Shown here: piece after piece, positions 63,901 through 64,000 of the stretch
Layout: every line of letters begins with the position of its first letter
How positions within the stretch are numbered: the first letter of the stretch is position 1
Source of the DNA: Peromyscus leucopus
Lineage: Eukaryota; Chordata; Mammalia; Rodentia; Cricetidae
DNA: 64,000 nucleotides
NCBI RefSeq assembly: GCF_004664715.2
Contig: NC_051073.1
Span: 65,423,436-65,487,435, forward strand
Reading direction: 5' to 3'
Program-made: the position numbers and the translations under genes
The notes under the pieces: model-generated
What the model was told of the DNA's origin: nothing
The model's database searches: none
Seen by the model: the letters and a program-made list of their open reading frames with translations, nothing else

Positions 63901-64000
63901 AATGCAGGACCTATCTAGGCTACATGGGAGTCTTCAAAAAAAGAAAACAAAATATAATACTTAAAATTGCTGTGCTTAATTAATGTTATACTTGAGTTAC

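Noticed and set aside
1..64000. tRNA-like sequences within ID, B2 and B3 elements as tRNA genes
   Set aside because: They are SINE heads followed by SINE bodies and A-rich tails. None keeps a full cloverleaf in isolation.
1..64000. CRISPR arrays, operons, ribosome-binding sites
   Set aside because: The sequence is vertebrate nuclear DNA. The regularly spaced repeats are microsatellites and SINEs without spacer structure.

Overview
This 64 kb window is nuclear DNA of a muroid rodent, most likely a cricetid (deer-mouse, vole or hamster group). Short interspersed repeats of the B1, B2, B3, ID and ID/B1-composite types occur about every few hundred bases. Many B1 copies are clean and flanked by target duplications, and they carry the variant body 'gagtcccaggaaagg' that I associate with cricetids. 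A 2.96 kb retroelement with about 340 bp LTRs (25,475-28,436) fits the mys family first described in Peromyscus. No prokaryotic gene organisation, CRISPR array, rRNA or intact tRNA gene is present. Species and family names come from memory of consensus sequences, not from a database search.

Layout. 1-25 kb: repeat-dense DNA without a recognisable gene, holding an IAP-like LTR nested in a B1 nested in an older repeat (13.25-14.36 kb), LTR-like segments at 14.9 and 20.9 kb, hAT-type URR1 and MIR relics, and unique gaps. 25.4-28.6 kb: the mys-type element inserted in a B1. 29.3-30.1 kb: two independent solo LTRs 94 bp apart. 30.34 kb: a U2 snRNA-like fragment joined to an unidentified A-tailed segment. 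34-37 kb: a B1 cluster and a second mys-type solo LTR. 37.1-38.0 kb: a dead L1 ORF2 C-terminal fragment. 38.3-43.9 kb: older, partly unique DNA with an isolated NRF1 palindrome.

44.03-44.86 kb is the one clear gene signal: a strong CpG island with GC boxes, an E-box/CRE-like/ETS-like cluster and two good splice donors on the plus strand (44,762 and 44,856). I read it as the promoter and first exon of a plus-strand gene whose identity I cannot assign. A short AUG with good context 1.2 kb upstream (43,534) may mark a minor upstream start.

45-64 kb looks like the large first intron of that gene: lower repeat density, longer unique stretches, one possible small 5' exon (45,606-45,650), and no convincing coding exon on the plus strand. 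A coding-looking 271-base segment on the minus strand (60,538-60,808) is probably a retrocopy fragment. In practice the window is a gene promoter with its upstream intergenic DNA and a long first intron; nearly everything else is mobile-element history.
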